Positions 13,427 to 20,128 of a DNA stretch of 30,292 bases are shown here, one piece after another. Source of the stretch: JBHYGK01 sp051859045. GTDB taxonomy: Bacteria; Pseudomonadota; Gammaproteobacteria; Xanthomonadales; Xanthomonadaceae. The stretch is taken from positions 1 through 30,292 of the forward strand of contig JBHYGK010000027.1 of the NCBI GenBank assembly GCA_051859045.1, given 5' to 3'. The notes beneath the pieces were generated by a model, which saw only the letters and a list, made by a program, of their open reading frames with translations, was not told the DNA's origin and did not search any database. Position 1 is the stretch's first letter, and each line of letters opens with the position of its first letter. The translations under genes and the position numbers were made by a program.

Positions 13427-14907
13427 GCCCGGTGCGGCGTCCCGCGCTCGGCGCGCTGCTGCTGGCCCTCGCGGCCGGCCACGGCGTCGCCCAGGACTTC
13501 CCCGCCGACGGCGAGGTGCCGGCCCAGGCGCCGGCGGCCACGGCCGCCGCGCTGCCGCCGATGCCGGCGCCGATCCCGCCCGAGGTGGGACCCGGCGTGC
13601 CGGTGCCGGCGCCCGGCGAGGCCCTCGACCCCGCCGCGCCGCCGCCGGCCACGCCGCTGCCGATCCTCGACCGCCTGGTCCTGCCCGGCACCCGCGTGCG
13701 CCTGACGTGGAGCCCCGGCGAGGGCTTCTCGGGCGGCGAGGCCGAGTCGCCGGTGGTGATCGTGCACGGCGCGCTGCCGGGCCCGGTGGTGTGCATCACC
13801 GCGGGCATCCACGGCGACGAGATCAACGGCATCGAGATCGCGCGCCGGGTGGCCTACGACCTCGACGCCGAGCGCCTGCGCGGCACCGTGATCTCGGTGC
13901 CGGTGGTGAACGTGTTCGGCTACACCCGCGGCTCGCGCTACCTGCCCGACCGGCGCGACCTCAACCGCTTCTTCCCGGGCAGCCGCTTCGGCTCGGTCGC
14001 CTCGCGCATCGCCTACGCCTTCTTCGACGGCGTGGTGCGCCACTGCGACAGCCTGGTCGACCTGCACACCGGCAGCTTCGACCGCATGAACCTGCCGCAG
14101 CTGCGCGCCGACCTCACCGACGCCGGCGTGCTCGCCTTCACCCGCGGCTTCAGCGACACCGTCGTGCTGCACAGCCCCGGCAGCCGCGGGATGCTGCGCA
14201 CCGCGGCGGTCGACGCCGGCATCCCGGCGGTCACCTTCGAGGTCGGCGGCCCGGCCCGGCTGCAGCCGGCCGAGATCGAGGTCGCCGTGGCCGCGATCGA
14301 GCGCCTGCTCGAGCACCAGGGCCTGACCGGTGCGCTGCCCGAGGCCGACGCCGCGGTGGACGTCGCGGGCGCCGATGGGGGCGTGGCCGCGCCGGCCGAC
14401 GGCGTGCCCACCGGCGAGGCCCCCGGGGCCGCGGCGGTCGGCACTGGCGCCGGCACCGCCGCCGGCGCGCTGGGCGACGCCGCGCCGGCGCCGCTCGACG
14501 CCGTCCCCGCCGCGGACGTCCCGCACGACCCGCTCGGCGCCGCCGTCGAGGCCTCGGCCTCGCAGCCGATCTTCTTCGAGTCGCGCTGGGTCCGCGCCAA
14601 CGACGGCGGCCTGCTGGTCAGCCACGTCGAGCTCGGGCAGCGCGTGCGGCCCGGCGAGGTGCTGGGCCGCGTGATCGACCCGATGAACAACCGCCAGACC
14701 GACATCCGCGCGCCGTTCTTCGGCCGCGTCATCGGCATGGCGCAGAACCAGCAGGTGCTGCCGGGCTTCGCCGCCTACCACCTGGGCGAGGAGACCTCCG
14801 AGGCGCGCGCGGTCGAGGAGGCGGGCACCGCCCCGCCGGCCGGCGCCGACGACCCGGGCGAGGAGGACGGCAGCGCGTCGCTGGAGCCCGAGGAGGGCGA
14901 CGGCTGA
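13405..14907 (+). CDS. Exported succinylglutamate desuccinylase/aspartoacylase-family (M14) enzyme
   Basis: A 500-residue zinc-dependent hydrolase starting at GTG 13405, which has GAGGTG 8 bases upstream; GTG 13432 is an alternative without overlap. The first 30 residues form a signal peptide (GALLLALAAGHGVAQ), followed by a Pro/Ala-rich linker. The catalytic domain has zinc ligands in GIHGDEING and DLHTG, and the catalytic Glu in VTFEVGG. An Ala/Gly-rich insert of about 75 residues (roughly bases 14335-14560) separates it from a beta-barrel-like C-terminal domain (GGLLVSHVELGQRVRPGE). The tail is acidic. AstE enzymes are cytoplasmic and remove succinyl from glutamate; the signal peptide means this one acts outside, on an unknown N-acyl substrate. 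Overlap with zur suggests co-expression. Confidence 0.85.
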   Translation: MRALQRLSPVRRPALGALLLALAAGHGVAQDFPADGEVPAQAPAATAAALPPMPAPIPPEVGPGVPVPAPGEALDPAAPPPATPLPILDRLVLPGTRVRLTWSPGEGFSGGEAESPVVIVHGALPGPVVCITAGIHGDEINGIEIARRVAYDLDAERLRGTVISVPVVNVFGYTRGSRYLPDRRDLNRFFPGSRFGSVASRIAYAFFDGVVRHCDSLVDLHTGSFDRMNLPQLRADLTDAGVLAFTRGFSDTVVLHSPGSRGMLRTAAVDAGIPAVTFEVGGPARLQPAEIEVAVAAIERLLEHQGLTGALPEADAAVDVAGADGGVAAPADGVPTGEAPGAAAVGTGAGTAAGALGDAAPAPLDAVPAADVPHDPLGAAVEASASQPIFFESRWVRANDGGLLVSHVELGQRVRPGEVLGRVIDPMNNRQTDIRAPFFGRVIGMAQNQQVLPGFAAYHLGEETSEARAVEEAGTAPPAGADDPGEEDGSASLEPEEGDG

Positions 14908-14944
14908 GGCCCCGCGGCGGCGCGCCAGCGCGCGCCCCGGACGC

Positions 14945-14980
14945 ACGAAGGGCCGGCATCGCTGCCGGCCCTTCGTCGTT
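14945..14980 (+). terminator. Intrinsic terminator after the M14 deacylase
   Basis: A 14-bp perfect stem (ACGAAGGGCCGGCA/TGCCGGCCCTTCGT) with a TCGC loop, followed by CGTT. It starts 37 bases after the stop. The CGTCGTT end is shared with the terminators near 9410 and 18066. Confidence 0.75.
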
Positions 14981-14993
14981 GGTGCGCCTGCAA

Positions 14994-15022
14994 CGCGCCC
15001 CGGGCGCGGGGGCCGGGGCGCG
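14994..15022 (-). terminator. Possible terminator of the TonB receptor gene
   Basis: A 10-bp stem CGCGCCCCGG/CCGGGGCGCG with a 9-base loop lies just past the receptor stop. On the minus strand it is followed by TTGCAGG, only a weak T-run, so termination there may be partial. Confidence 0.4.
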
Positions 15023-15027
15023 GCGGA

Positions 15028-17145
15028 TCAGAAGAACACGCGGGCGCCGAGGCCGATCGAGCGCCCGGCCAGCGGGGCCAGGTCCTTCAGGAACGAGGTG
15101 TGCGGGCGCACCTCCTCGTCGGTCAGGTTGCGGCCGTCCACGAACAGCTCCCAGCCGAACGGGCCGACATCCCAGTGGTAGGCCATCTGGGCGTGCACCA
15201 GGGTGTAGCCCGGGGTCTCGGACTCGCCGTCGGCGACGCGGTCCTGGCGGGCGTAGCGCACCGCGCCCACCTCGCCGCGCCACGGGCCCTGGCTCCAGCG
15301 CAGGTCCGCGCCCACGCGCGTGGCCGGGATGCGCGGCAGGTCGCCGCCGCCGTCGCGCAGCTCGGCGCGCACGGTGTCGGCGAAGCCCGCGAGCTCCCAG
15401 GTGCCGCTGGCGTTGTCGGCCAGCTGCACGCTGGCCTCGAGCTCGGCGCCGAGGAAGTCGGCGTCGCCCTGGGTCCACTGGCGCACCGGCAGGTCGTCTT
15501 CCACCAGGCCGGTCTCGGCGAGGTAGATGAAGTCCTGGAAGCGCGCGTAGTACACCGAGCCCTTCACCCGCACCGCGCCCGGGTGCCAGGCCAGCCCGAC
15601 CTCGACGCGGTTGGCCACTTCGTCGGCCAGGGTCGGGTCGCCGATCTCGTAGCTCTGGGTGGCGATGTGCGGGCCGTCGGAGAACAGCTCCTCGACGCTC
15701 GGCGCGCGCTCGGCGCGGTCGAGGCCGGCCTGCAGGTGCCAGTCCTCGCTGAAGTGCCAGTTGAGGCCGGCGGCGACGCTGAAGGCGCTGGTGGCGTAGT
15801 CGTCGAAGCCCTCGGCCTCGATCTCCACGCGCTCGCCGCGCAGGCCCAGCTCCACGTCGACGTCGCCGAAGGAGCGGGTCTCGACCAGGAACAGGCCGGT
15901 GTCGCGGCTCAGCGACGCCGGCACGAAGGCCTCGTCGCCGATCGCGACGAAGTCGCGGCGGCCGTACTGCAGGCCGTAGGCGCCGCGCCAGCCGGCGATC
16001 GGGCCGTGCACGAGCTCGACGCGGCCCTCGGTCTGGTCGTTCTCGAACACCGTGCCGACCTCCTCGCCCTCGAACTCGGTGTGGGTGTAGTCGGCGCGGC
16101 CGAGGCGGACGGTGAGGTTCTCGTGGCCCGCGAACGGGTCGCGCAGGCCGCCCTTGACGTCGAGGCGGCGCTGCTCGAGGTCGATGCGCACGGCCTCCTC
16201 GTCGCCCTCGGCGAACAGCCCGGCGTCGGCGCGGCCGAGGCCCAGCGGGCCGGCCTCCTCGTGCTCGTGGGCGTGGCCGGGGATGCCGTAGCGGGTGTCG
16301 TAGCCGGAGACCGAGGCGCCGATGAAGCCGCGCTCGCCGATCCAGCTCAGGCCCAGCGCGCCGCCCGAGGCGGTCACGGCGCTGTTGCCGAGGCGGCCGA
16401 ACTCGGCCGGATCCGGCTCCTCGCCTTCCTCGGCCATCAGCGCGGCGCTCTCCGGGTAGCCCGGGATGCGCAGGTCGTCCATGTCGCGGCCGAACACGTC
16501 CACGTGCACGGCGACCTGGCCGAGCGCGGAGTCGAGGCGGGCGGCGCCGGTGCGGCCGCTGGTGGCGGAATCGGTGCGGAACTCGGCGCGGCCCTCGACC
16601 GGGCGGCCGGGCAGGGCCTCGGGGATGCGGCCGTCGACGACGTTCACCGCGCCGCCGATCGCGCCCGAGCCGTAGAGCAGGGTGGCCGGGCCCTTGAGCA
16701 CTTCGATCTGGTCGGCGAGGAAGGGCTCGATGCTGACCGCGTGGTCGACGCTGACCGTGGAGGCGTCCATCGACGACAGGCCGCCGGTGAGCACCTGCAC
16801 GCGCGGGCCGTCGAGGCCGCGGATGATCGGCCGGCCGACGCCGGGGCCGAAGCTGGAGGACTGCACGCCGGGCACGCGCTCGACGGTCTGGCCGAGGGTG
16901 GCGGCGCGCTGGGCGTCGAGCGCCTCGCCGGCGAGCACGGCGACCGGGCGGGTCAGGTCCTCGGCGGTGAGCTGCAGCGGGCTGGCCGTGACGATCACGC
17001 GGTCGAGCTCGGCCGGGGTCTCCTCGTGGCGGGTGTCGCCGGCGTGCTGGGTGGCGGCGGACTGGGCCAGCGCGAGGCCCGGCAGGGCGGCGGTGGCGGC
17101 GAGCAGGGCCAGGGCCAGGGGGTGGCGACGCAGGACGGGCTTCAT
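15028..17145 (-). CDS. TonB-dependent outer-membrane receptor, ZnuD-like
   Basis: A 705-residue receptor. A signal peptide (1-27, ending GLALA) precedes a TonB-box-like segment, ELDRVIVTASPL. The plug domain (about 50-165) has GQTVERVPGV, GRPIIRGLDG and the closing LLYGSGAIGGAVNVVDG. The 22-strand-type barrel ends in the outer-membrane signal GLGARVFF. A loop near residues 288-300 reads GHAHEHEEAGP, and the surrounding segments are acidic, as in Neisseria ZnuD and its relatives that import zinc. Role inferred: zinc (or another transition metal) uptake powered by TonB. Siderophore or heme substrates cannot be excluded. It is divergent from the MerC gene, with one AT-rich control region between them, and near zur. 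GGAG lies upstream of the ATG. Confidence 0.88.
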   Translation of the reverse strand: MKPVLRRHPLALALLAATAALPGLALAQSAATQHAGDTRHEETPAELDRVIVTASPLQLTAEDLTRPVAVLAGEALDAQRAATLGQTVERVPGVQSSSFGPGVGRPIIRGLDGPRVQVLTGGLSSMDASTVSVDHAVSIEPFLADQIEVLKGPATLLYGSGAIGGAVNVVDGRIPEALPGRPVEGRAEFRTDSATSGRTGAARLDSALGQVAVHVDVFGRDMDDLRIPGYPESAALMAEEGEEPDPAEFGRLGNSAVTASGGALGLSWIGERGFIGASVSGYDTRYGIPGHAHEHEEAGPLGLGRADAGLFAEGDEEAVRIDLEQRRLDVKGGLRDPFAGHENLTVRLGRADYTHTEFEGEEVGTVFENDQTEGRVELVHGPIAGWRGAYGLQYGRRDFVAIGDEAFVPASLSRDTGLFLVETRSFGDVDVELGLRGERVEIEAEGFDDYATSAFSVAAGLNWHFSEDWHLQAGLDRAERAPSVEELFSDGPHIATQSYEIGDPTLADEVANRVEVGLAWHPGAVRVKGSVYYARFQDFIYLAETGLVEDDLPVRQWTQGDADFLGAELEASVQLADNASGTWELAGFADTVRAELRDGGGDLPRIPATRVGADLRWSQGPWRGEVGAVRYARQDRVADGESETPGYTLVHAQMAYHWDVGPFGWELFVDGRNLTDEEVRPHTSFLKDLAPLAGRSIGLGARVFF

Positions 17146-17190
17146 CTCGGTGACTCTCCAGTGCAGAATGCGGGGCGCGACAAGCGGGCG

Positions 17191-17206
17191 ATGTTATACT
17201 GTTCGC
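17191..17206. promoter_or_regulatory. AT-rich control site between TonB receptor and MerC genes (candidate Zur operator)
   Basis: ATGTTATACTGTTC is the only AT-rich stretch in the 87-base divergent region. On the + strand TATACT (17195-17200) is a good -10 for the MerC gene. On the - strand TAACAT with TTGCGG 16 bases upstream could serve the receptor. The half-site TGTTATA resembles the left half of proteobacterial Zur boxes (TGTTATA-N-TATAACA), but the right half does not match well. A repressor bound here would block both genes. Confidence 0.45.
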
Positions 17207-17232
17207 CCAACGCCGCAACCCCACCTTCCGAC

Positions 17233-17667
17233 ATGGCCACCTGCGTGCCCGCCCCCGAGCGTCCCTCCGCCATCGCCTTCGCCGACCGCCTCGGCTTCGC
17301 GGGCTCGCTGCTGTGCGCGATCCACTGCGCGCTGCTGCCGCTGGCGCTGGCCGTGCTGCCGACCCTCGGCGCGGGCGTGTTCGGGGCCGACCTCGACCAG
17401 GCCTTCGTGGTGTTCGCGACCGTGCTGGGCCTGACCACGCTGGGCGTGGGCTACCGCCGGCACCGCGCGTTCGCCGCGCTGGCCTGGCTGCTGCCCGGCC
17501 TGGTGCTCGTGTGGCTGGCCACTTTCACCCCGCTGCACACCCACTCGCTGGGCCACGCGGCGCTGATGGTGGTCGGCGGCCTGGCGATCGCCGCCGGGCA
17601 CCTGGCCAACCTGCGCCTCGGCCATCGCGCCTCGTCGGCCGCCACGGCGCCCGATCCGGAGCCCTGA
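17233..17667 (+). CDS. MerC-domain membrane protein
   Basis: A 144-residue inner-membrane protein with four predicted spans (about 18-38, 48-66, 74-95 and 102-122). The first carries the metal-binding pair LLCAIHC typical of the MerC family (PF03203). GLTTLGVGYRRHR and HTHSLGHA follow, the latter adding histidines near the third/fourth span. MerC proteins move Hg(II) in mer operons, but no mer genes are present here. Position opposite a ZnuD-like receptor suggests transport of zinc or another soft metal across the inner membrane; this is inference. The stop codon sits inside a 13-bp tandem repeat. Confidence 0.82.
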   Translation: MATCVPAPERPSAIAFADRLGFAGSLLCAIHCALLPLALAVLPTLGAGVFGADLDQAFVVFATVLGLTTLGVGYRRHRAFAALAWLLPGLVLVWLATFTPLHTHSLGHAALMVVGGLAIAAGHLANLRLGHRASSAATAPDPEP

Positions 17668-17690
17668 GCCGGAGCCCTGAGCCGGAGCCC
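17656..17690 (+). repeat. 13-bp tandem repeat spanning the MerC stop codon
   Basis: CCGGAGCCCTGAG occurs twice in tandem (17656-17668 and 17669-17681), followed by nine bases of a third copy. The first copy holds the TGA stop; the second reproduces it in another frame. Replication slippage is the simplest explanation. Confidence 0.75.
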
Positions 17691-17714
17691 CCCGGCCGCC
17701 GCGCCGGGCCCGGT

Positions 17715-17743
17715 TTGGCCGGGCGTCGCCCCGGTGGTAAGCT
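17715..17743 (+). promoter_or_regulatory. Sigma-70-type promoter for bTHX
   Basis: TTGGCC (17715-17720), a 17-base spacer and TAAGCT (17738-17743). Transcription would start near 17750, giving a leader of about 90 bases to the ATG at 17841, long for this genome. Confidence 0.6.
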
Positions 17744-17840
17744 GCGCGACCCGTTTCATGCCCCGCCAGGCCGCACGGCCGGGCGGATGACCATTCCGAT
17801 CGCCCCGGGCGATCCAACCACAACCAATTCAGGAGCCATC

Positions 17841-18002
17841 ATGGGCAAGGGTGACAGGCGGACCGCCAAGGGCAAGCGCTACTCGTCGAGCTACGGCAAT
17901 TCGCGTCCGCACGGCGCGAGCGCCACCGCGATCAAGGCGCCGGTCGTGACCAAGGCGCCGGCCGCCGCGGCGAAGAAGACCGCGGCCAAGAAGAAGGCCT
18001 GA
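17841..18002 (+). CDS. 30S ribosomal protein bTHX with lysine/alanine tail
   Basis: A 53-residue basic protein. MGKGDRRTAKGKRYSSSYG followed by NSRPHG matches the bTHX family (Thx, TIGR04560), a small peptide seated in a cavity of the 30S head. The usual protein ends shortly after this core; here about 25 further residues rich in Lys, Ala and Pro are added (two KAP motifs, then AAAAKKTAAKKKA). AGGAG five bases before the ATG is one of the clearest Shine-Dalgarno sites in the window, fitting high expression. It is a single gene with its own promoter and terminator. Confidence 0.88.
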   Translation: MGKGDRRTAKGKRYSSSYGNSRPHGASATAIKAPVVTKAPAAAAKKTAAKKKA

Positions 18003-18053
18003 GGCCCGAGGCGCGAGAGCGCCTGGGGTTCCGGCCCGAGGCGCGAGAGCGCC
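18003..18053 (+). repeat. Duplicated 21-bp stem-loop element in the bTHX 3' region
   Basis: GGCCCGAGGCGCGAGAGCGCC occurs at 18003-18023 and again, identical, at 18033-18053. Each copy folds into GGCGC-GAGA-GCGCC, a 5-bp stem capped by a GNRA tetraloop. Both lie between the bTHX stop and its terminator, so they would be in the 3' UTR of the mRNA. Confidence 0.7.
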
Positions 18054-18065
18054 AAGAGGTCCACG

Positions 18066-18098
18066 CGAAGGCCCCGCAGCGCGGGGCCTTCGTCGTTT
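18066..18098 (+). terminator. Intrinsic terminator of bTHX
   Basis: A 12-bp stem CGAAGGCCCCGC/GCGGGGCCTTCG with an AGC loop, followed by TCGTTT. hutI converges from the other side; on the minus strand the stem is followed by CGTGG, so it works mainly for bTHX. Confidence 0.78.
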
Positions 18099-18113
18099 CC
18101 GGGGCCGGTGCGC

Positions 18114-19361
18114 TCAGGCGCCGGCCACCGTGCGCCCGCCGGCCACCACCCGGCGCGCCAGCGGGCCGCCCAGCCAGTAGCCCAGCGCCGCGGGCTGCGC
18201 CGCGTCCCAGACCACGAGGTCGGCGCGCAGCCCCGCGCGCAGCCGGCCGCGGTCGTGCAGGCCGAGCGCGCGGGCGCCGACGTGCGTGGCGCCGCGCAGC
18301 GCCTCGTCCGCGCGCAGGCCGAACAGCAGCGACGCCAGCCCGATCGCCAGCCGCTGCGAGGCCAGCGGCGAGGTGCCCGGGTTGAGGTCGGTGGCCACCG
18401 CCATCGGCACGCCATGGGCGCGGAACGCGTCGATCGGCGGCCTGCGGGTCTCGCCGAGGCACAGGAAGGCCCCGGGCAGCAGCATCGCCACCGTGCCGGC
18501 CTCGGCCATCGCGCGCACCCCGGCCTCGTCGGTGTATTCGACGTGGTCGGCGCTGAGCGCGCGGAAGCTCGCGGCCAGGCGCGCGCCGCCGAGGTCGGAG
18601 AGCTGGTCGGCGTGCAGCTTCACCGGCAGGCCCAGCCCGCGCGCGGCCTCGAACAGCGTGCGCACCTGCGCGGGGCTGAAGCCCACGCCCTCGCAGTAGG
18701 CGTCCACCGCGTCCACCAGGCCCTCGCGGGCCAGCCGCGGCAGCCAGTCGTTGCACAGCGTGGCGATGTAGTCGTCGGGCCGCCCGGCGAACTCCGGCGG
18801 CAGCGCGTGCGCGCCGAGGAAGCTGGTGCACACGGTCACGCCCAGGCGCTCGCCGAGCGCGCGGGCGGCCAGCAGCATCCGGCGCTCGCTCTCCAGGGTG
18901 AGCCCGTAGCCGGACTTGATCTCGAGCGTGGTGCTGCCGTCGCCGACCAGCGCGCGCACGCGCGGCAGCGCCGAGGCCACCAGCGCGTCGACATCGGCCT
19001 CGCGGGTGGCGCGCATCGTGGCGAGGATGCCGCCGCCGGCGCGCGCGATGTCGGCGTAGGTCTCGCCGGCCAGGCGGCGCGCGGCCTCGTCGCTGCGGTC
19101 GCCGGCGAACACCGCGTGGGTGTGCGCGTCGACCAGGCCCGGCGTCACCAGCGCGCCGCCGGCGCTGGACACGCGCGCGGCCAGCGCGGCCGGCGGGCTG
19201 GGCAGGGCGGCCATCGGCCCGGCGAAGGTGATCGCGTCGCCGCGCCAGCCGATCGCGCCGGCCTCGACCACGCCCCAGCCGTCCTCGCCCTCGAGCGTGC
19301 ACAGGCGGGCGTCGACGATGAGCTCGTCCCAGTCGGCGGTCGGGGCGGGGTGGGTGGGCAT
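18114..19361 (-). CDS. hutI: Imidazolonepropionase HutI
   Basis: A 415-residue cytoplasmic amidohydrolase that opens 4-imidazolone-5-propionate to N-formimino-L-glutamate, the third step of histidine breakdown. Metal and substrate motifs are in order: VDAHTHAVFAGDRSDE, EIKSGYGLTLESE, FLGAHALPPEF, KLHADQLSD, SADHVEYT and ATDLNPGTSPL. Length fits the family (about 400-420). hutH, hutU and hutG are not in the window, and hutF lies 7 kb away on the other strand, so the pathway genes are split. The gene is divergent from the T_hemolysin cassette; their 77-base gap holds a GCTAAC direct repeat that could be an operator. Confidence 0.96.
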   Translation of the reverse strand: MPTHPAPTADWDELIVDARLCTLEGEDGWGVVEAGAIGWRGDAITFAGPMAALPSPPAALAARVSSAGGALVTPGLVDAHTHAVFAGDRSDEAARRLAGETYADIARAGGGILATMRATREADVDALVASALPRVRALVGDGSTTLEIKSGYGLTLESERRMLLAARALGERLGVTVCTSFLGAHALPPEFAGRPDDYIATLCNDWLPRLAREGLVDAVDAYCEGVGFSPAQVRTLFEAARGLGLPVKLHADQLSDLGGARLAASFRALSADHVEYTDEAGVRAMAEAGTVAMLLPGAFLCLGETRRPPIDAFRAHGVPMAVATDLNPGTSPLASQRLAIGLASLLFGLRADEALRGATHVGARALGLHDRGRLRAGLRADLVVWDAAQPAALGYWLGGPLARRVVAGGRTVAGA

Positions 19362-19385
19362 GGCCTGACGAATCCTTTGCGGGGC

Positions 19386-19402
19386 GCTAACGGACGGCTA
19401 AC
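19386..19402. promoter_or_regulatory. GCTAAC direct repeat between hutI and the T_hemolysin cassette
   Basis: GCTAAC occurs at 19386-19391 and 19397-19402, start-to-start 11 bases, about one helical turn. It lies in the divergent promoter region. On the minus strand a weak promoter TTGGGC-N16-TTAGCG overlaps it. It could be a two-site operator, but no cognate regulator is known. Confidence 0.35.
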
Positions 19403-19438
19403 ACGCGCCCAATGGTGACTTAATCGAAGCGGCCGAGC

Positions 19439-20128
19439 ATGCGTCCCATGCCCACGCCCTCCTTCCGCGCCGCCTTCGACCTCCACGCCCCGCGCCTCGT
19501 CGCCGAGGCCGCGCCCGACTGGCGCGCCAGCCTGCTCGGCCCGGAGCCCGCCGACGCCCCCGCCCGCCAGGAGGCCGAGGCCTTCGTCGCGGCGGTCTAC
19601 CGCGAGCGCTACGGCGCCACGCTGCACGCCTTCCTGCCCTGGCTGCTGGCCTTCCGCGACCGCGAAGGCACGCTGCTGGCGGTCGTGGGCCTGCGCCCCG
19701 CGGGCACCGGCGCGCTGTTCGTCGAGCAGTACCTCGACGCGCCGGCCGAGCAGGCCGTCTCCGCGGCGCTGGGCCAGGCCAGCGACCGCGACCTGATGGT
19801 CGAGGTCGGCGGGCTGGCCGCCCGCCGCCCCGGCGACGCGCGCCGCCTGATCCTGTGCCTCACCCGCGGCCTGCACGCCGCGGGGCTGCGCTGGGTGCTG
19901 TTCAGCGCCACCCGCCAGCTGCGCAACGCCTTCGACCGCCTCGGCCTGCGCACGGTCGCGCTGGCCCCGGCCGATCCCGCGCGCCTGCGTCCCTCGTCCA
20001 CCGACTGGGGCCGCTACTACGAGACCCAGCCGATGCTGCTCTGCGGCGACCTCGCCGCCGGCGCCGCGTTCCTCGCCGCCGCCGCGCCCGCCGCGGCGCG
20101 GCCCGCGCCGGCCGGGGCCTGCGCATGA
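19439..20128 (+). CDS. T_hemolysin (thermostable hemolysin) family protein
   Basis: A 229-residue protein; ATG 19439 was chosen, and ATG 19448 is also possible. It fits PF12261 (thermostable hemolysin delta-VPH-like). Visible features are an alpha/beta core with EAEAFVAAVYRERYGATL, VVGLRPAG, LFVEQYLD, LMVEVGGLAARRPGDARRL, RWVLFSATRQLRNAFDRLGL and the C-terminal WGRYYETQPMLLCGDL. There is no signal peptide and no membrane segment. The strand-helix order resembles GNAT/autoinducer-synthase acyltransferases, which suggests an enzyme and not a toxin. It is first in a four-gene run, overlapping the acyl-activating enzyme by four bases (ATGA). In that setting it may transfer an activated acyl group. 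The family name comes from hemolysis by the Vibrio protein; the mechanism is unclear. Confidence 0.85.
   Translation: MRPMPTPSFRAAFDLHAPRLVAEAAPDWRASLLGPEPADAPARQEAEAFVAAVYRERYGATLHAFLPWLLAFRDREGTLLAVVGLRPAGTGALFVEQYLDAPAEQAVSAALGQASDRDLMVEVGGLAARRPGDARRLILCLTRGLHAAGLRWVLFSATRQLRNAFDRLGLRTVALAPADPARLRPSSTDWGRYYETQPMLLCGDLAAGAAFLAAAAPAAARPAPAGACA

Noticed and set aside
14335..14560. Ala/Gly-rich stretch in the M14 enzyme as a possible frameshift or gene boundary
   Set aside because: The frame stays open and resumes with a well-formed C-terminal domain, so it is an insert and not a break.
15100..17667. 855-codon + strand frame across the TonB receptor and MerC gene
   Set aside because: Only its last 144 codons (from ATG 17233) are real; the rest is antisense to the receptor.
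19439..20128. T_hemolysin protein as a secreted pore-forming toxin
   Set aside because: There is no signal peptide, membrane segment or toxin repeat; the layout and neighbours fit a cytoplasmic enzyme better.
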